A DNA stretch of 64,000 nucleotides from M3007 sp041736625 (GCA_041736625.1 JBGSTG010000087.1:86950-150949); one strand, 5' to 3'; positions 8,001 through 17,417 are shown, numbered from the stretch's first letter. The notes: generated from the letters alone by a model not told the origin. Numbers and translations are program-made.

Positions 8001-11000
8001 GTTTTTATTTTGTGACCGTAACCGGGGCCAACGGCTGCACCAGCGTAGACGGGATTGAACTCACCAACCAGGTCATTGACATCACGGTGCTGGAAGACGT
8101 TTTTAACCAGACTTCCTGCGTGACCAATAACGGCCGCATCAACCTGTTTGTTACGCCGTCCAACGCAACTTTCCTGTGGTCGAACGGCGCCACCACGCCC
8201 AACCTGATCAACATCCCCGCAGGCGTGTACTCGGTCACGGTAAGCGCGGGAGGCGATTGCACCCAAACCCTTACCTATGTGGTGGGCGATGACCGGGAGT
8301 ATCCGTCCATCATCGGCGACCTCACCAATGCCACGTGCGGTTTTAGCAACGGCTCCATCTTTACGCTGGTTTCCGGCGCGCCCGGGCCCTACAGCTACAA
8401 TTGGTCGCCCAGTGGAAGTGGCCCGGACCGGGAAAATATTCCGGCCGGAAACTACAGCGTCACCGTGACCTCCAGCCTGGGATGCACTGCCACCGAATTG
8501 TTTGCGATCGAAAACGAACCCATTCTCATCAACATTGCCGGTTTCCCCGCCGACAACATTTCCTGTACCACACCCAACGGCTTTATCGACATAGATGTCG
8601 ATCCGCCGGGCACGTACACCTATGCGTGGTCCAACGGCCGCACCACCCAGGACATCAACAACCTGCCTGCCGGTGTCTACACCGTCACAGTGACCCGGGG
8701 AACCTGTTCGGCTACGGCCACCTTTGAGGTCTTTAACCAGTTGTCGTTGCCCAACGCCAACACGGCGCCTTCCCCGGCTACCTGTGGGCAAAGCAATGGC
8801 GGTGTGGCCCTGAGCGCCAACGGTGGGTTTCCACCGTACACCTACCTGTGGACCGGCGGCGCCACAACCCAGAACCTCAACAACGTTCCGCCCGGTACGT
8901 ATAACGTTACAGTAACCGACTTCTACGGCTGCACCACCACTGCCACCGCAACGGTGCCCAACAGTTTTATCACGCCCAACATCGCCGGGCAAAGTGCGCC
9001 CAATACCTCTTGCACGGCCCCGAACGGCAGCATAAACATTACCGCTACCCCGGCCGGGCTGGCGTTCGTTTACGCCTGGAGTAACATGAGTTCCTCGGAA
9101 GACCCCGGCAACCTGGCGCCCGGGACGTACACCGTAACCGTTAGTGTGGGAACCGGCTGCACGTCATCTGCTACCTTCACGGTAACCGACAGCACCTCGC
9201 TGCCGGTTATCGACGCCGTCGTCACGCCTTCCATCTGCAGCCAAAGCGACGGGGGCATCAACCTCAGCATCAGTGGCGGAACCGGGCCCTATACATTCAA
9301 CTGGTCCAATATGGCTTCTTCGGAAGACCTGACGAACATCCTCGCCGGCAACTACACCGTCACGGTAACCGATGCCACCGGTTGCACCGCCGACTCCCTG
9401 TTCAACGTTCCCAACAACAGCTCCACCTTCAGCATCAGCGGTGTGGCCACACCGGTAACATCGTGTACCACAATCAATGGCGCCATCGACCTGACGGTCA
9501 CCCCGGCAGGTCCGTACACCTACCAGTGGTCAAATATGGCCACTACCCAGGACCTGGCCAACCTGCCACCCGGCACGTATGACGTAACCGTGGTGGAGAC
9601 CGGCACCTGCGCGGCGTCGGCGTCGTTTGTTATTGCCGATAACCGCACCTATCCCGCCGCCAACACGAATGTGACACCAGAAATTTGTGGACTGACCAAC
9701 GGCAGCATCGACCTGACCGTCACCGGGGGCGCCACGCCGTATACATACATGTGGTCCAATGCGGCCGGCACAGAAGACCTGACGGGCATCGACGCCGGCC
9801 CCTACACGGTGACGGTGACCGGCGCCAACCGTTGTACAGGAACGGCCACCGCCAACGTTCCGGAAGAATTCATTGTATTTGCCCTGTCGGGGAACCCCGT
9901 TCCCAACAGTTCCTGCGTGGCGGCCAACGGCAGTATCGACCTGGTGGTGACGCCCTCCGGCACGTACACATACAATTGGTCCAATGCCGCCGCCACCCAG
10001 GACCTGAACAACATCACCGGCGGAACGTATTCGGTCACGGTAAGCGCCGGAGGCACCTGCACCAACACCGCCACCTTCACGGTGAGCAGCACCATTCCGG
10101 CTCCGGTGATATCAGAGTCGGTTGCTCCGGAAGTGTGCGGACAGGGCAACGGATCCATCAACTTGTCTGTTGGTGGCGGCGCCGGACCATACGGCTTCAT
10201 CTGGTCAAATGCCGCCGTAACAGAAGATTTGAGCGGCCTGCTGGCCGGCGCGTATGCCGTTACGGTAACCGGCGCCAATGGTTGCAGCACGACAGAAAAT
10301 TATACGGTGCCGACCAGCACCATCATCCCGGTCATCAACTCGGCCATCACAGCGAACACCTCTTGCACAGCACCCAACGGGGCGGTTAATTTGGCGGTCA
10401 CCCCCACCAACCTGACCTACCAATACAATTGGTCGGGGGGGCAAAACACCCCTGCCGTCAGCGGACTGCCGGTGGGCACGTACTCCGTCACGGTAAACGG
10501 CGGCGGCGCCTGCACGGCAACAGCCGATTTTGTGGTTCCCGACAATCGGGATGTGCCCGTCATCGACGGTCAAATAACCAACGTCCTTTGCTTCGGCGAC
10601 CTGACCGGCGCCATTGAACAAAATGTGACCGGAGGCACCCCACCCTTCAGCTTCAACTGGTCTCCTTCGATCACCGGCAATCCCGAAGATCCGGCCGGAC
10701 TGGCAGCAGGCGTCTACCAGGTCACCATCACCGACCCATTGGGTTGCACAGCCACCCAAACGTACGCGATTACCCAACCAGCAACAGCGGTTTCGCTTGT
10801 CTGCGTACAGACGGCCACGGTGACTTTCCCGGGGCTTTCCGACGGCATTGCCACACTGACCATCAGCGGCGGCACCCCGCCTTACGTTGTTTCCACCACG
10901 CCCGGCGCTACGCAATCGGGCGTGCAGCCCGGCGATCTGGTGTTCAACAGCCTGAGTGAAGGCCAATATGCGGTTGTGGTGACGGACGCCAACGGATGCC

Positions 11001-13120
11001 CCATTACTTGCGATTTCCGCATCACCCCGGAAATTTGCGAGACGGTCATCGGGAATATGTCCGACGCCTTGCTGGAAAACTGCGGCCCTGGCTGCCTGGA
11101 GGCTACCTACGATGCGCTGGGGCAGTTCCTCGATCCCGACGATGTGCTGCAATTTATCCTGCACGAGGGTAGTGGCGCGCAGATCGTCAACGAGATTGCC
11201 CGAAGCAACCAGCCGGAATTCTGCTTCGATCCGGCAACCATGCAATACGGAACGACGTACTACATCGCCGCTGTGGCCGGCGATAACGACGGAAACGGAA
11301 ACGTAGCGCTAAACGACTATTGCACCGTTATTGCCGCCGGAACGCCCATTTTGTTCAAAGAAATTCCGGTGCCGGTCATCGCACCGCCTGGAAACCTGAA
11401 CTGCGTGGTGGATGCGGTAACGCTGTCGGGTAGTTCTTCCATAAACGCGACCTTTTCCTGGACCACCGGAAACGGAACGCTGGCTGGCGACCCGTCGCAG
11501 GCTTCTGTGCAGGCAACTTCAGAGGGCACATACACCCTGACGCTGGATGCCAACGGTTGTACTGCCGCCACAGCTGTACTGGTAAATGATTTCACCAATC
11601 AACCCACGGCTACTGTTATTGCCAGCCCGGACGACGTACTGGACTGCAAGATCAACGAGATCATCCTGGCCGGCACCATCGAAGGCTCACTGGACGCCAA
11701 CGCCATCTGGCTGAGCGGGGGCATGGTCTTCGCCAACGGTACGACGGTGACCATCGACACCCCGGGCGCCTATGTCTTTGTGATTTTGGACACCATCTCG
11801 CTTTGTACCGACACGGCGTTCGTGGATATTGACGAAGACCAGGCCTTCCCCCCGCTGTTCATCAACCCGCCTGCTATTTTATCGTGCACGAATACCAGCA
11901 TTACGCTGAGCGGCGGATCGCCCATCCCGGGTGTCACCTTCAACTGGGTACAAGTGATCGGGACGGACACTGTGCCGGTCGGGAGTGGCCCGTCCGTACC
12001 CGTGACACAGCCGGGCACGTATGTGTTGATCGGGGTCGACCCGGTCAACAATTGCAACAACAGCACGGAAGTGGCGGTGATAGCCGTACTCGATGCGCCG
12101 GTAGCGGATGCCGGGCAGGGATTCACCATTGCGTGTTTCGGTGAAACGGAATTGCTCGACGGGACCGCTTCGACCGGAGAACCCGGACTGCTGTTTATGT
12201 GGTCCTCTGCCGACGGAATCGTTGCCTCCGGCGCCGGCACGGCCACCCCGACCATCAGTCAGCCCGGCACCTACACGTTGGTGGTAACCAACCCCGGCAA
12301 CGGCTGCACGGATGTTGCGGAGGTGGTAATCCCGCCCGACGCCCCAATTGCGATTTTAGAGGTAATCCAGCCGCCGTGTGAAGGCGATAAGGGCGTCATC
12401 CGGATCGACACGTTTATCGGTGGCAAGCCACCTGTGCAATATTCCTTTGACGGAGGGGTAACCTTCACGCAGGCCACCGTCTTCAACAACCTGAGTGCGG
12501 GGGTCTACTCAATCCTGGCGGTCGACGCCATTGGTTGCAGCGCAACGGTTGAGGCAACTATTGTAGATGCGCAACCGTTCCTGCTAACGCTGGATCCGCG
12601 GGTTTACCTTAAACTGGGTGACAGCTACCTGATCAACACCGTTTCAACCATTCAGGCAAACCTTATCGGCAGTATACAGTGGACACCGTCAACCGGACTG
12701 AGTTGCGACACCTGCCTGAACCCACTGGCCACTCCGCCACGCACACAGCAATACCGGGTGGTGGCCGTCAGTCAGGCCGGCTGCCGCGCAGAGGCCGGCA
12801 TATTGCTCATCGTGGACAGGGATATCGACGTATATGTGCCCAACGTTTTTTCTCCCAACAATGACGGCGAGAACGACTGGTTTACCGTTTACGCCAACCC
12901 AAAGCATGTGATCAACATAAAGGCGCTCCAGATTTTTGACCGATGGGGCAATATGGTCTTCCAACGTACTGACTTTCCGCCCAACCAAAATGAAATGGGC
13001 TGGGATGGATCTCATCGGGGCGATGCAATGAACCCGGCTGTTTTCGTTTGGTACGCCGAACTGGAACTGGCCGACGGAACCGTAGAGCTGTTCAAAGGAG
13101 ACGTTACCCTGACCCGTTAG
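5003..13120 (+). CDS. Giant T9SS type B adhesin with SprB-like repeats
   Basis: This 2705-residue secreted protein starts with a signal peptide (MKYFYILLPVLLV... LLFAQ) and a cysteine-rich N-terminal domain, then a PKD-like stretch to about residue 340. From there to about 1950 it is built of alternating SprB-like repeats of some 70-75 residues, each with a variant of NGSINLTVTPA, YTYxWSNGATTQDL, LPPGSYTVTVS and a closing cysteine. Residues 1950-2600 hold more varied Ig/PKD-like modules. The C-terminus (about 2607-2705) is a T9SS type B sorting domain, with VPNVFSPNNDGENDWF, IFDRWGNMVF and GWDG. SprB-type proteins are moved along the cell surface during gliding or act as adhesins; either role is inferred. 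No sorting-machinery genes flank it. A hairpin follows immediately after the stop codon. Confidence 0.93.
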   Translation: MKYFYILLPVLLVLQGGLLFAQPCPPVGFPDPGNTCPEAPILCENLDGYCATINNNNGPQPFPGCSGQWTLNNDEWFAFFAGTTEIVIEVTPSNCSQGPGQEGLQGGIYAGCPPGVQIMDLQCSCTQNPFILESDDYVVGQVYWFVLDGCGGNVCDYSIEVLEGSTVSVPPADPGPITGPTTVCQNTTNNYSITPPNAATVYIWTLTPSNLGTINGSTNSVNVNWGNMAGTAELCVQVGNLCDTNPTLSCQMIDIQPVPTATLSGSGIICESEPEPVDLTITFTGDPPWEFIYRRNGVPQPPIVTSDNPYILTVTQPGTYTLQSVLSDDGNCPGTVSGSVTINQVVINPTAVVTNAVCGQSNGAINLSVTGGNTPYTYVWDNGPTTQDQSNLPAGSYTVTITDANGCTESLVVTVADDPFPFTITGNTTPNTTCLPGGNGDIDITVNPANTYTYIWSNGATTPDLTDVPPGSYTVTVTFGVNCTQEATFDIEDEPNEPNINTSFVGTTCDLSNGSVSISVTGGVPPYTILWGGGQTTSTISNIPAGSYSVTVTGANACTAEATIDVPNNNPPFNVNAVVAPNTTCLPGGNGAINITVTPANTYTFTWSHGPTTEDVNNLPPGSYTVTVSAGGSCTDEFSFDIPDEPNEPVVNGNPTQSTCDLANGSITTSISSSFPPYTYLWDNGANTPNLNNLLAGTYTVTVTGANGCSTVQSFTVDNNNPPFNINANIQPNTSCLPPGNGSITVTVTPANTYTYTWSSGQTTPGINNQPPGSYTVTVSAGGSCTDEATFDIPDEPNEPIIFIDETPSTCELSNGAINITVSGGVTPYTYNWSNGATTQDLSGILAGPYSLTVTGANGCTAVDFVDLTNNNIAIDINGTVTPNTNCLTNGNGSIVIAVQPQPGAYTYTWNTGATTQNINGLSPGSYSVTVSLGGACTAEASFDVPDEPFTPELSFVATDPNCGLSNGNINLTVNAGLPPYTYLWSSGQTTQDINNQPPGFYFVTVTGANGCTSVDGIELTNQVIDITVLEDVFNQTSCVTNNGRINLFVTPSNATFLWSNGATTPNLINIPAGVYSVTVSAGGDCTQTLTYVVGDDREYPSIIGDLTNATCGFSNGSIFTLVSGAPGPYSYNWSPSGSGPDRENIPAGNYSVTVTSSLGCTATELFAIENEPILINIAGFPADNISCTTPNGFIDIDVDPPGTYTYAWSNGRTTQDINNLPAGVYTVTVTRGTCSATATFEVFNQLSLPNANTAPSPATCGQSNGGVALSANGGFPPYTYLWTGGATTQNLNNVPPGTYNVTVTDFYGCTTTATATVPNSFITPNIAGQSAPNTSCTAPNGSINITATPAGLAFVYAWSNMSSSEDPGNLAPGTYTVTVSVGTGCTSSATFTVTDSTSLPVIDAVVTPSICSQSDGGINLSISGGTGPYTFNWSNMASSEDLTNILAGNYTVTVTDATGCTADSLFNVPNNSSTFSISGVATPVTSCTTINGAIDLTVTPAGPYTYQWSNMATTQDLANLPPGTYDVTVVETGTCAASASFVIADNRTYPAANTNVTPEICGLTNGSIDLTVTGGATPYTYMWSNAAGTEDLTGIDAGPYTVTVTGANRCTGTATANVPEEFIVFALSGNPVPNSSCVAANGSIDLVVTPSGTYTYNWSNAAATQDLNNITGGTYSVTVSAGGTCTNTATFTVSSTIPAPVISESVAPEVCGQGNGSINLSVGGGAGPYGFIWSNAAVTEDLSGLLAGAYAVTVTGANGCSTTENYTVPTSTIIPVINSAITANTSCTAPNGAVNLAVTPTNLTYQYNWSGGQNTPAVSGLPVGTYSVTVNGGGACTATADFVVPDNRDVPVIDGQITNVLCFGDLTGAIEQNVTGGTPPFSFNWSPSITGNPEDPAGLAAGVYQVTITDPLGCTATQTYAITQPATAVSLVCVQTATVTFPGLSDGIATLTISGGTPPYVVSTTPGATQSGVQPGDLVFNSLSEGQYAVVVTDANGCPITCDFRITPEICETVIGNMSDALLENCGPGCLEATYDALGQFLDPDDVLQFILHEGSGAQIVNEIARSNQPEFCFDPATMQYGTTYYIAAVAGDNDGNGNVALNDYCTVIAAGTPILFKEIPVPVIAPPGNLNCVVDAVTLSGSSSINATFSWTTGNGTLAGDPSQASVQATSEGTYTLTLDANGCTAATAVLVNDFTNQPTATVIASPDDVLDCKINEIILAGTIEGSLDANAIWLSGGMVFANGTTVTIDTPGAYVFVILDTISLCTDTAFVDIDEDQAFPPLFINPPAILSCTNTSITLSGGSPIPGVTFNWVQVIGTDTVPVGSGPSVPVTQPGTYVLIGVDPVNNCNNSTEVAVIAVLDAPVADAGQGFTIACFGETELLDGTASTGEPGLLFMWSSADGIVASGAGTATPTISQPGTYTLVVTNPGNGCTDVAEVVIPPDAPIAILEVIQPPCEGDKGVIRIDTFIGGKPPVQYSFDGGVTFTQATVFNNLSAGVYSILAVDAIGCSATVEATIVDAQPFLLTLDPRVYLKLGDSYLINTVSTIQANLIGSIQWTPSTGLSCDTCLNPLATPPRTQQYRVVAVSQAGCRAEAGILLIVDRDIDVYVPNVFSPNNDGENDWFTVYANPKHVINIKALQIFDRWGNMVFQRTDFPPNQNEMGWDGSHRGDAMNPAVFVWYAELELADGTVELFKGDVTLTR

Positions 13121-13175
13121 CCAAAAAAAAGCCAGGCTGAATGGTTGCTGTAAAAAGCATCCACCAGCCTGGCTT
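13121..13175 (-). terminator. Terminator between the adhesin and the response regulator
   Basis: An 11-bp perfect stem (13129-13139 with 13165-13175), extended by a partly paired inner stem, is followed on the minus strand by eight T. The T tract is on the leftward side, so it best serves the convergent kinase/regulator operon. The hairpin also lies 8 bases after the adhesin stop codon and may stop that transcript too. Confidence 0.7.
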
Positions 13176-13340
13176 AAACTCGGGTTATACATACAGGCTC
13201 GCTAAATAAAAAATGGTTTTTTGGGGTTAGGTTAAATGGGCACAGGGTGCAACTGTCGACTCATTTGGTCTTCGACACAAAGGTCGGCGTATTAAACGAG
13301 CGTGTCAATCACCAATAATGGGGATGCCGCTGTGTGCAAT

Positions 13341-13958
13341 TCAGGAAACCAGTCTCTCCCGGATCGCTTTTGCAACTGCTTCTGTGGCACAGTTCACGTG
13401 CAGTTTCAGGTACACATTTTTCAGGTGAGTTGTCACCGTTTCCTTACTGATACCCAGTTTTTCGGCAATGGCCTTGTAGGTGAATCCATCGGTGAGGGCC
13501 TGCAGCACTTCCTTTTCACGGGAGGTTAATCCGTAATTTTGCACGCTTCGGAAGGTGTGCAGCACCATGCGCGCAATGCCGGGAGACATGGGCGCTCCGC
13601 CATAGTGGATGTCTTGCAGGGCTTCCAAGAGTCTGGCCGGAGGCGTCTTTTTGAGCAAATAACCATCCGCCCCGGCCTTTAAGCAAGCAAAAAGCCGGTC
13701 ATTGTCGTCAAAAACCGTGTGCATCAGTATTTTGATTTCCGGATGCTCCGCTTTGATGATCTCTACTCCCTGGATACCATCTACGTCGGGCATATCTATA
13801 TCCATCAGGACAATTTCCGGCTTGAGGGAGCCGACTTCCGACGCCACGTTCCGGCAATTGGGATAGGCGCCCAGCACGTTGAAGCCCGGCGTACCGCCGA
13901 TCAGCAGGGCCAGCGATTGCCGCAGGTTGTCGTCGTCTTCGTAGATCAGAATATCCAT
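13341..13958 (-). CDS. NarL/FixJ-type response regulator
   Basis: The 205-residue protein has an N-terminal receiver domain (residues 1-120: acidic EDDD near 7-10, phospho-acceptor aspartate in LMDIDMPDVDG, conserved threonine in MHTVF, lysine in LLKKT) and a C-terminal LuxR-type helix-turn-helix (about 140-200: LTSREKEVLQAL, KAIAEKLGISKETVTTHLKNVYLKL). It lies 54 bases after the large sensor kinase in the same direction, so it is the cognate regulator: phosphorylation by the kinase should promote DNA binding. Target genes are not visible, although the neighbouring adhesin and lipid A genes are candidates. Confidence 0.95.
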   Translation of the reverse strand: MDILIYEDDDNLRQSLALLIGGTPGFNVLGAYPNCRNVASEVGSLKPEIVLMDIDMPDVDGIQGVEIIKAEHPEIKILMHTVFDDNDRLFACLKAGADGYLLKKTPPARLLEALQDIHYGGAPMSPGIARMVLHTFRSVQNYGLTSREKEVLQALTDGFTYKAIAEKLGISKETVTTHLKNVYLKLHVNCATEAVAKAIRERLVS

Positions 13959-14012
13959 GGTATGCGTATGAGGAGGAATATACCGTGAAGATAAAGCGCC
14001 GGAGCATAGCCG

Positions 14013-17000
14013 TCAATCCCCATTTTCGGTGAGGGGAAACGAAAGCGAAACGACCGTGCCTTTGCCGGGCTCGGATTGCAGCGACATTTTCCCTTTCAAC
14101 GCCTGGGCGCGATCTGCCATGGTTTTGAGGCCGTTGCTGGCGCTTCGGGCGCTCTCGACGTCGAATCCGACGCCGTTGTCCGATACGGTGAAGGTGAGCA
14201 TGCCGTTTTCGCACACAATTTGCATCGAAGCCCGGGTACACCGGGCGTATTTAGCCAGGTTATTGATCGCCTCTTTGGCAAACAAATAAAACGCCCGCCT
14301 TCTCTCCATACCCAATTTTAGCCCCTGGGTGTTTGAGGGCAGGGTGATTTCCCCGGCAATGTCTTTCGCTTCGAACACTTCCGACGTAAACCTGCGTATT
14401 CGGGCCAAAACGCGATCCAGCGGGTCGTTTTGCGGGTTAATACTCCAAATAATATCGTCCAGCGATTCGGCGCTGTGGCCGACCTCCTCATCAATCCTGT
14501 CCAGGAAGGTGACGACCTCCGAATTCGGGTCGGTGCGCTGCCGAACGAGGGTGTTCAGGATGCGCACATTGCTCAGGGCGGCACCGATGTCGTCGTGCAG
14601 ATCGGCGGAGATGCGGTTGCGCAGGCGCGCTTCCCGGAGCATTTGTTGGGCGTAATAACGGGCGATCCCAAAACCAATCATCAGGAGGGCAATGATGGCC
14701 ACGACGTAGGGCCACCACTGTTCCTGTAATTTTTTGTCGACCGTTATGTTCAGGTAAATCGGCTCAGACGCTATCCCCTCCGAATTGATGCCGATCACTT
14801 CGAGGGTGTGTTTGCCGGCGGCCAGGTTCGGGTATCGGATGCGCTCCCCGTTTTGTGCGCTAACCCATTCCTTTTCGTGGGGCAGCATTCGGTACTGGAA
14901 GCTGGTTTGGGCCGGGTCGCCGAAGTCCAGTACAGCTACATCGAAGGACACGGTTCGTTCATTTTTGGACAGGCGGATGGCTTTCACCGCTGCAATGTTG
15001 GTGCTGCCGGTCTCCTGGCACACCGGTTTTTGGGGCTTGTCGTTCACGAGCAGGGTGCTCAGGAAAACTTCCGGCTTTAAGGTGTCTGGAACTACTGCGT
15101 AAGGATTAAAAATGTTAAACCCGTACTGGCTACCCATCCAGTATTGATCTGGAGCGGACGCGATAAGGGTCTGTCCGGGTAAGTTGAGGGATAAAAGCCC
15201 GTCGAAAAGGCCATAGCGGGTCGTAATATGGTTTACCGGGTGGTGGCTGATCAGTCCGCGAGCCGTTCCGAGCCACAGTTTACCGGTTGAATCCTGCAGG
15301 ATAGAGTACACATGGGGTTGGGTCAACCCATCCTGAACGCTTATGGGCTGAATTTCAAGTTTCCGGGTATCCAGGAACGCGAGTCCGGCCGAACTGCATA
15401 TCCAAATCCCCGGATTTTGGGATGCTGCGGGATAAAAACGATGCACATCGGCGTTAAAAGGGATGATTTTATGCACCTTGAAGGGCTCTTTGGGTGAAAT
15501 CACCCAGATGTCTTGCAGGCCCTCTGATGCATACACGTATCCTTGTGCATCCTGAAAAAGCATGGGAAATGACAGCGAGGTTTCATCAGCCGGTGTGTCC
15601 AACGAAACCTGGGAAAGGGTTTTTCCGTCCCAGATCAGCAGCCCCTGCTCATCGGCAGAGAAAAGCAGACGACCGTCGGCCAGGTGAATCCCGTGCAAAA
15701 AAAATCCGTCGGCAATTTTTTTAAAATGAAGGGAGGCGCGCGTGCTTCGGTACAACCCGTCGAAACAGAGGGCCCATATCTCGTTTTCTTTTCCCGGGAG
15801 CAGGTAATAGATTTCCGTGTTCAGACCGGTGTACGATCGTTTTTGGAAAGACCATCGGGTATGCGGCGGTTCGGGTGCAGGCGAAAAGTACAACGTGCTG
15901 TTTTTGGTCAGGCACCAGGCGTTCCCCAGTTCATCTTTGGCCAGCACCTCCGGGACGAATGCGTTGTCGGGGCGCCCCCCTGCCTGAACAATGATCTGGT
16001 TGAATTTTATCTTATCCGGCCGGCAAAAACTGATTCCCTGAGAAAACATGGAGAGCCAAACCGTGCCGTATTGATCAATATTGATCTTGTGTACAGAGTT
16101 TGAATTGAATCCGGTTTTGCCATTCGTTTGAAAAACGGATTGTATCCATTGTCCGGACTTCAGATCGAATGCGCACAGCCCCCCCGCCCTGTAGGAAGCC
16201 AGCAGAAATTTTTCCTTCCAGACGGCGACATCCAGGAACCTTGTGTTGCCGGAAGAATATTTCAGCAACTTTCCTGTTTGCGAGTTGAAGGAGAACAAAC
16301 CTTCATGGGCGGCAATCCAGACCGAGGTATCCTGAATGGTTATGTTCAGGGGATTCAGCGTTGGTTCTCCCGGACGTTGTCCTGAAAAATGGTGCTCAAC
16401 AGAGACCAGTTGACGCCCGGAGAATCGGTAGAGCTGCAATCCGGTTAAATTGTGACAAAAGCCTGCTATCGCCGTCAGTTGTTTCAGGTCGTCGTAAATG
16501 GGGTACAGCCGGGTTTCACCGTTCAGGGGAATGTTGTCCTGAGGATTTACGGTTCGGTTTTTTCGATCAAAAAAGTACAGCTTTTTCCTGTCGACCGTGA
16601 GGGCAAGTCCCAGGTTGGGATCATCAAAAGCGACATGGAAGCCGTTCTGCCCCAGTTCAACCGGCAGGGGGATGCGTTGGAAGTGGTTGTGCTTCCGGAT
16701 ATAACAAACCAGCGCGGTGTACGTGCTGAACCAGATGTTACCGTCCGCATCCTCAAAGAAGTTGCTTTGAATAATGTTGTCCGGTAAAGACAGCGAGTCG
16801 CCTTCGATGTGTTTATACACGCGCGTTTTATTGCCGTCGAAAAAGACCAATCCGTCGCTCGAACTAATCCAAATCCCCCCTTTACTGTCGGCGTAAATCC
16901 ACTCGTTGAACATTTCAGGCAGGCCACTGGTCTGATCCAGCAGGTTCATGTGCATCAGGGCCGGTTGGGCCATACCTTCCCCACTCCACACGGAAACCAT

Positions 17001-17102
17001 GGTGAAAAGCAGGACAGGGAGGAGGAAATGACGAGCAAGGCGATGGCTCGCAGCCATCGCCTTGCTTGCCTGTTTCTCGCCAAAAGGTATGCCGATTGTC
17101 AT
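14013..17102 (-). CDS. Two-component regulator propeller sensor histidine kinase
   Basis: The product (1029 residues from the ATG at 17102) has an N-terminal signal/anchor, then a long periplasmic region of Reg_prop beta-propeller repeats (motifs such as GGIWISSSDGLVFF, GNIWFSTYTALV, GKLWLGTARGLI), a Y_Y_Y domain ending near TLEVIGINSEG, one transmembrane helix (WPYVVAIIALLMIGFGIARYY), a HisKA_3 dimerisation domain (ISADLHDDIGAALSNVRIL, phospho-His in DLHDDIG) and a HATPase_c domain (FAKEAINNLAKYA, VSDNGVGFD). It would sense an envelope or saccharide signal and phosphorylate the NarL regulator downstream. I prefer 17102 because it follows the stop of the small upstream ORF by 4 bases; the ATG at 17057, which gives a shorter signal peptide, lies inside a perfect hairpin. 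Confidence 0.93.
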   Translation of the reverse strand: MTIGIPFGEKQASKAMAASHRLARHFLLPVLLFTMVSVWSGEGMAQPALMHMNLLDQTSGLPEMFNEWIYADSKGGIWISSSDGLVFFDGNKTRVYKHIEGDSLSLPDNIIQSNFFEDADGNIWFSTYTALVCYIRKHNHFQRIPLPVELGQNGFHVAFDDPNLGLALTVDRKKLYFFDRKNRTVNPQDNIPLNGETRLYPIYDDLKQLTAIAGFCHNLTGLQLYRFSGRQLVSVEHHFSGQRPGEPTLNPLNITIQDTSVWIAAHEGLFSFNSQTGKLLKYSSGNTRFLDVAVWKEKFLLASYRAGGLCAFDLKSGQWIQSVFQTNGKTGFNSNSVHKINIDQYGTVWLSMFSQGISFCRPDKIKFNQIIVQAGGRPDNAFVPEVLAKDELGNAWCLTKNSTLYFSPAPEPPHTRWSFQKRSYTGLNTEIYYLLPGKENEIWALCFDGLYRSTRASLHFKKIADGFFLHGIHLADGRLLFSADEQGLLIWDGKTLSQVSLDTPADETSLSFPMLFQDAQGYVYASEGLQDIWVISPKEPFKVHKIIPFNADVHRFYPAASQNPGIWICSSAGLAFLDTRKLEIQPISVQDGLTQPHVYSILQDSTGKLWLGTARGLISHHPVNHITTRYGLFDGLLSLNLPGQTLIASAPDQYWMGSQYGFNIFNPYAVVPDTLKPEVFLSTLLVNDKPQKPVCQETGSTNIAAVKAIRLSKNERTVSFDVAVLDFGDPAQTSFQYRMLPHEKEWVSAQNGERIRYPNLAAGKHTLEVIGINSEGIASEPIYLNITVDKKLQEQWWPYVVAIIALLMIGFGIARYYAQQMLREARLRNRISADLHDDIGAALSNVRILNTLVRQRTDPNSEVVTFLDRIDEEVGHSAESLDDIIWSINPQNDPLDRVLARIRRFTSEVFEAKDIAGEITLPSNTQGLKLGMERRRAFYLFAKEAINNLAKYARCTRASMQIVCENGMLTFTVSDNGVGFDVESARSASNGLKTMADRAQALKGKMSLQSEPGKGTVVSLSFPLTENGD
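17034..17066. repeat. Perfect 15-bp hairpin at the 5' end of the kinase gene
   Basis: AGCAAGGCGATGGCT (17034-17048) and its exact reverse complement (17052-17066) are separated by three bases. The alternative kinase start codon (17055-17057) is inside the stem. It may be a REP-like palindrome that entered the gene or an RNA element controlling initiation. Confidence 0.75.
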
Positions 17103-17106
17103 CCGG

Positions 17107-17391
17107 CTATACACCGGAGCGGCAATATTTCGGACAGGGGAGTGCCAATTGGTTGCCGGGCGCATTCAAGAGTGCGTTATTGCTATCCACCGCGATCATG
17201 GCGGTGCATTGGGCGTCGACGCTGCCGCCGGTTATGCCGTCAATGGTAACCAGTACGACGACGTTCACTGGTTGCACCGATGCTGCATTTGTCTGTGCCA
17301 AAAGGGTCTGCAAGTCGCCGTTAAAGTAGTCCACAGACTCTCCGCTCCCGTTTCCGGAAAATTTGACCTGACTAACGGATACAATGGCCAT
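17107..17391 (-). CDS. Small hypothetical protein ahead of the sensor kinase
   Basis: A 94-residue ORF begins MAIVSVSQVKFSGNGSGES and ends with a short cysteine-containing tail (LPCPKYCRSGV). It has no signal peptide or membrane helix and I do not recognise a family. Support for its being real: an exact TATATTTG box with a TTG 20 bases further upstream lies 27 bases before its ATG, and its stop codon is only 4 bases from the next kinase start, so it would be the first gene of the kinase/regulator operon. A start 57 bases upstream is possible but would lie upstream of the promoter box. Its role is unknown. Confidence 0.55.
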   Translation of the reverse strand: MAIVSVSQVKFSGNGSGESVDYFNGDLQTLLAQTNAASVQPVNVVVLVTIDGITGGSVDAQCTAMIAVDSNNALLNAPGNQLALPCPKYCRSGV

Positions 17392-17417
17392 GTATTTGGG
17401 TCTTAGGTTTGTTTCGG

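Noticed and set aside
5363..8992. Long minus-strand frames (about 485 codons each) inside the adhesin
   Set aside because: They arise from the repeated codons of the SprB units and look like repeats themselves; no start or promoter.
6050..10600. Regularly spaced repeats suggestive of a CRISPR array
   Set aside because: Spacing is about 210-220 bases and the units translate into SprB-type protein repeats; no identical short repeats with unique spacers exist.
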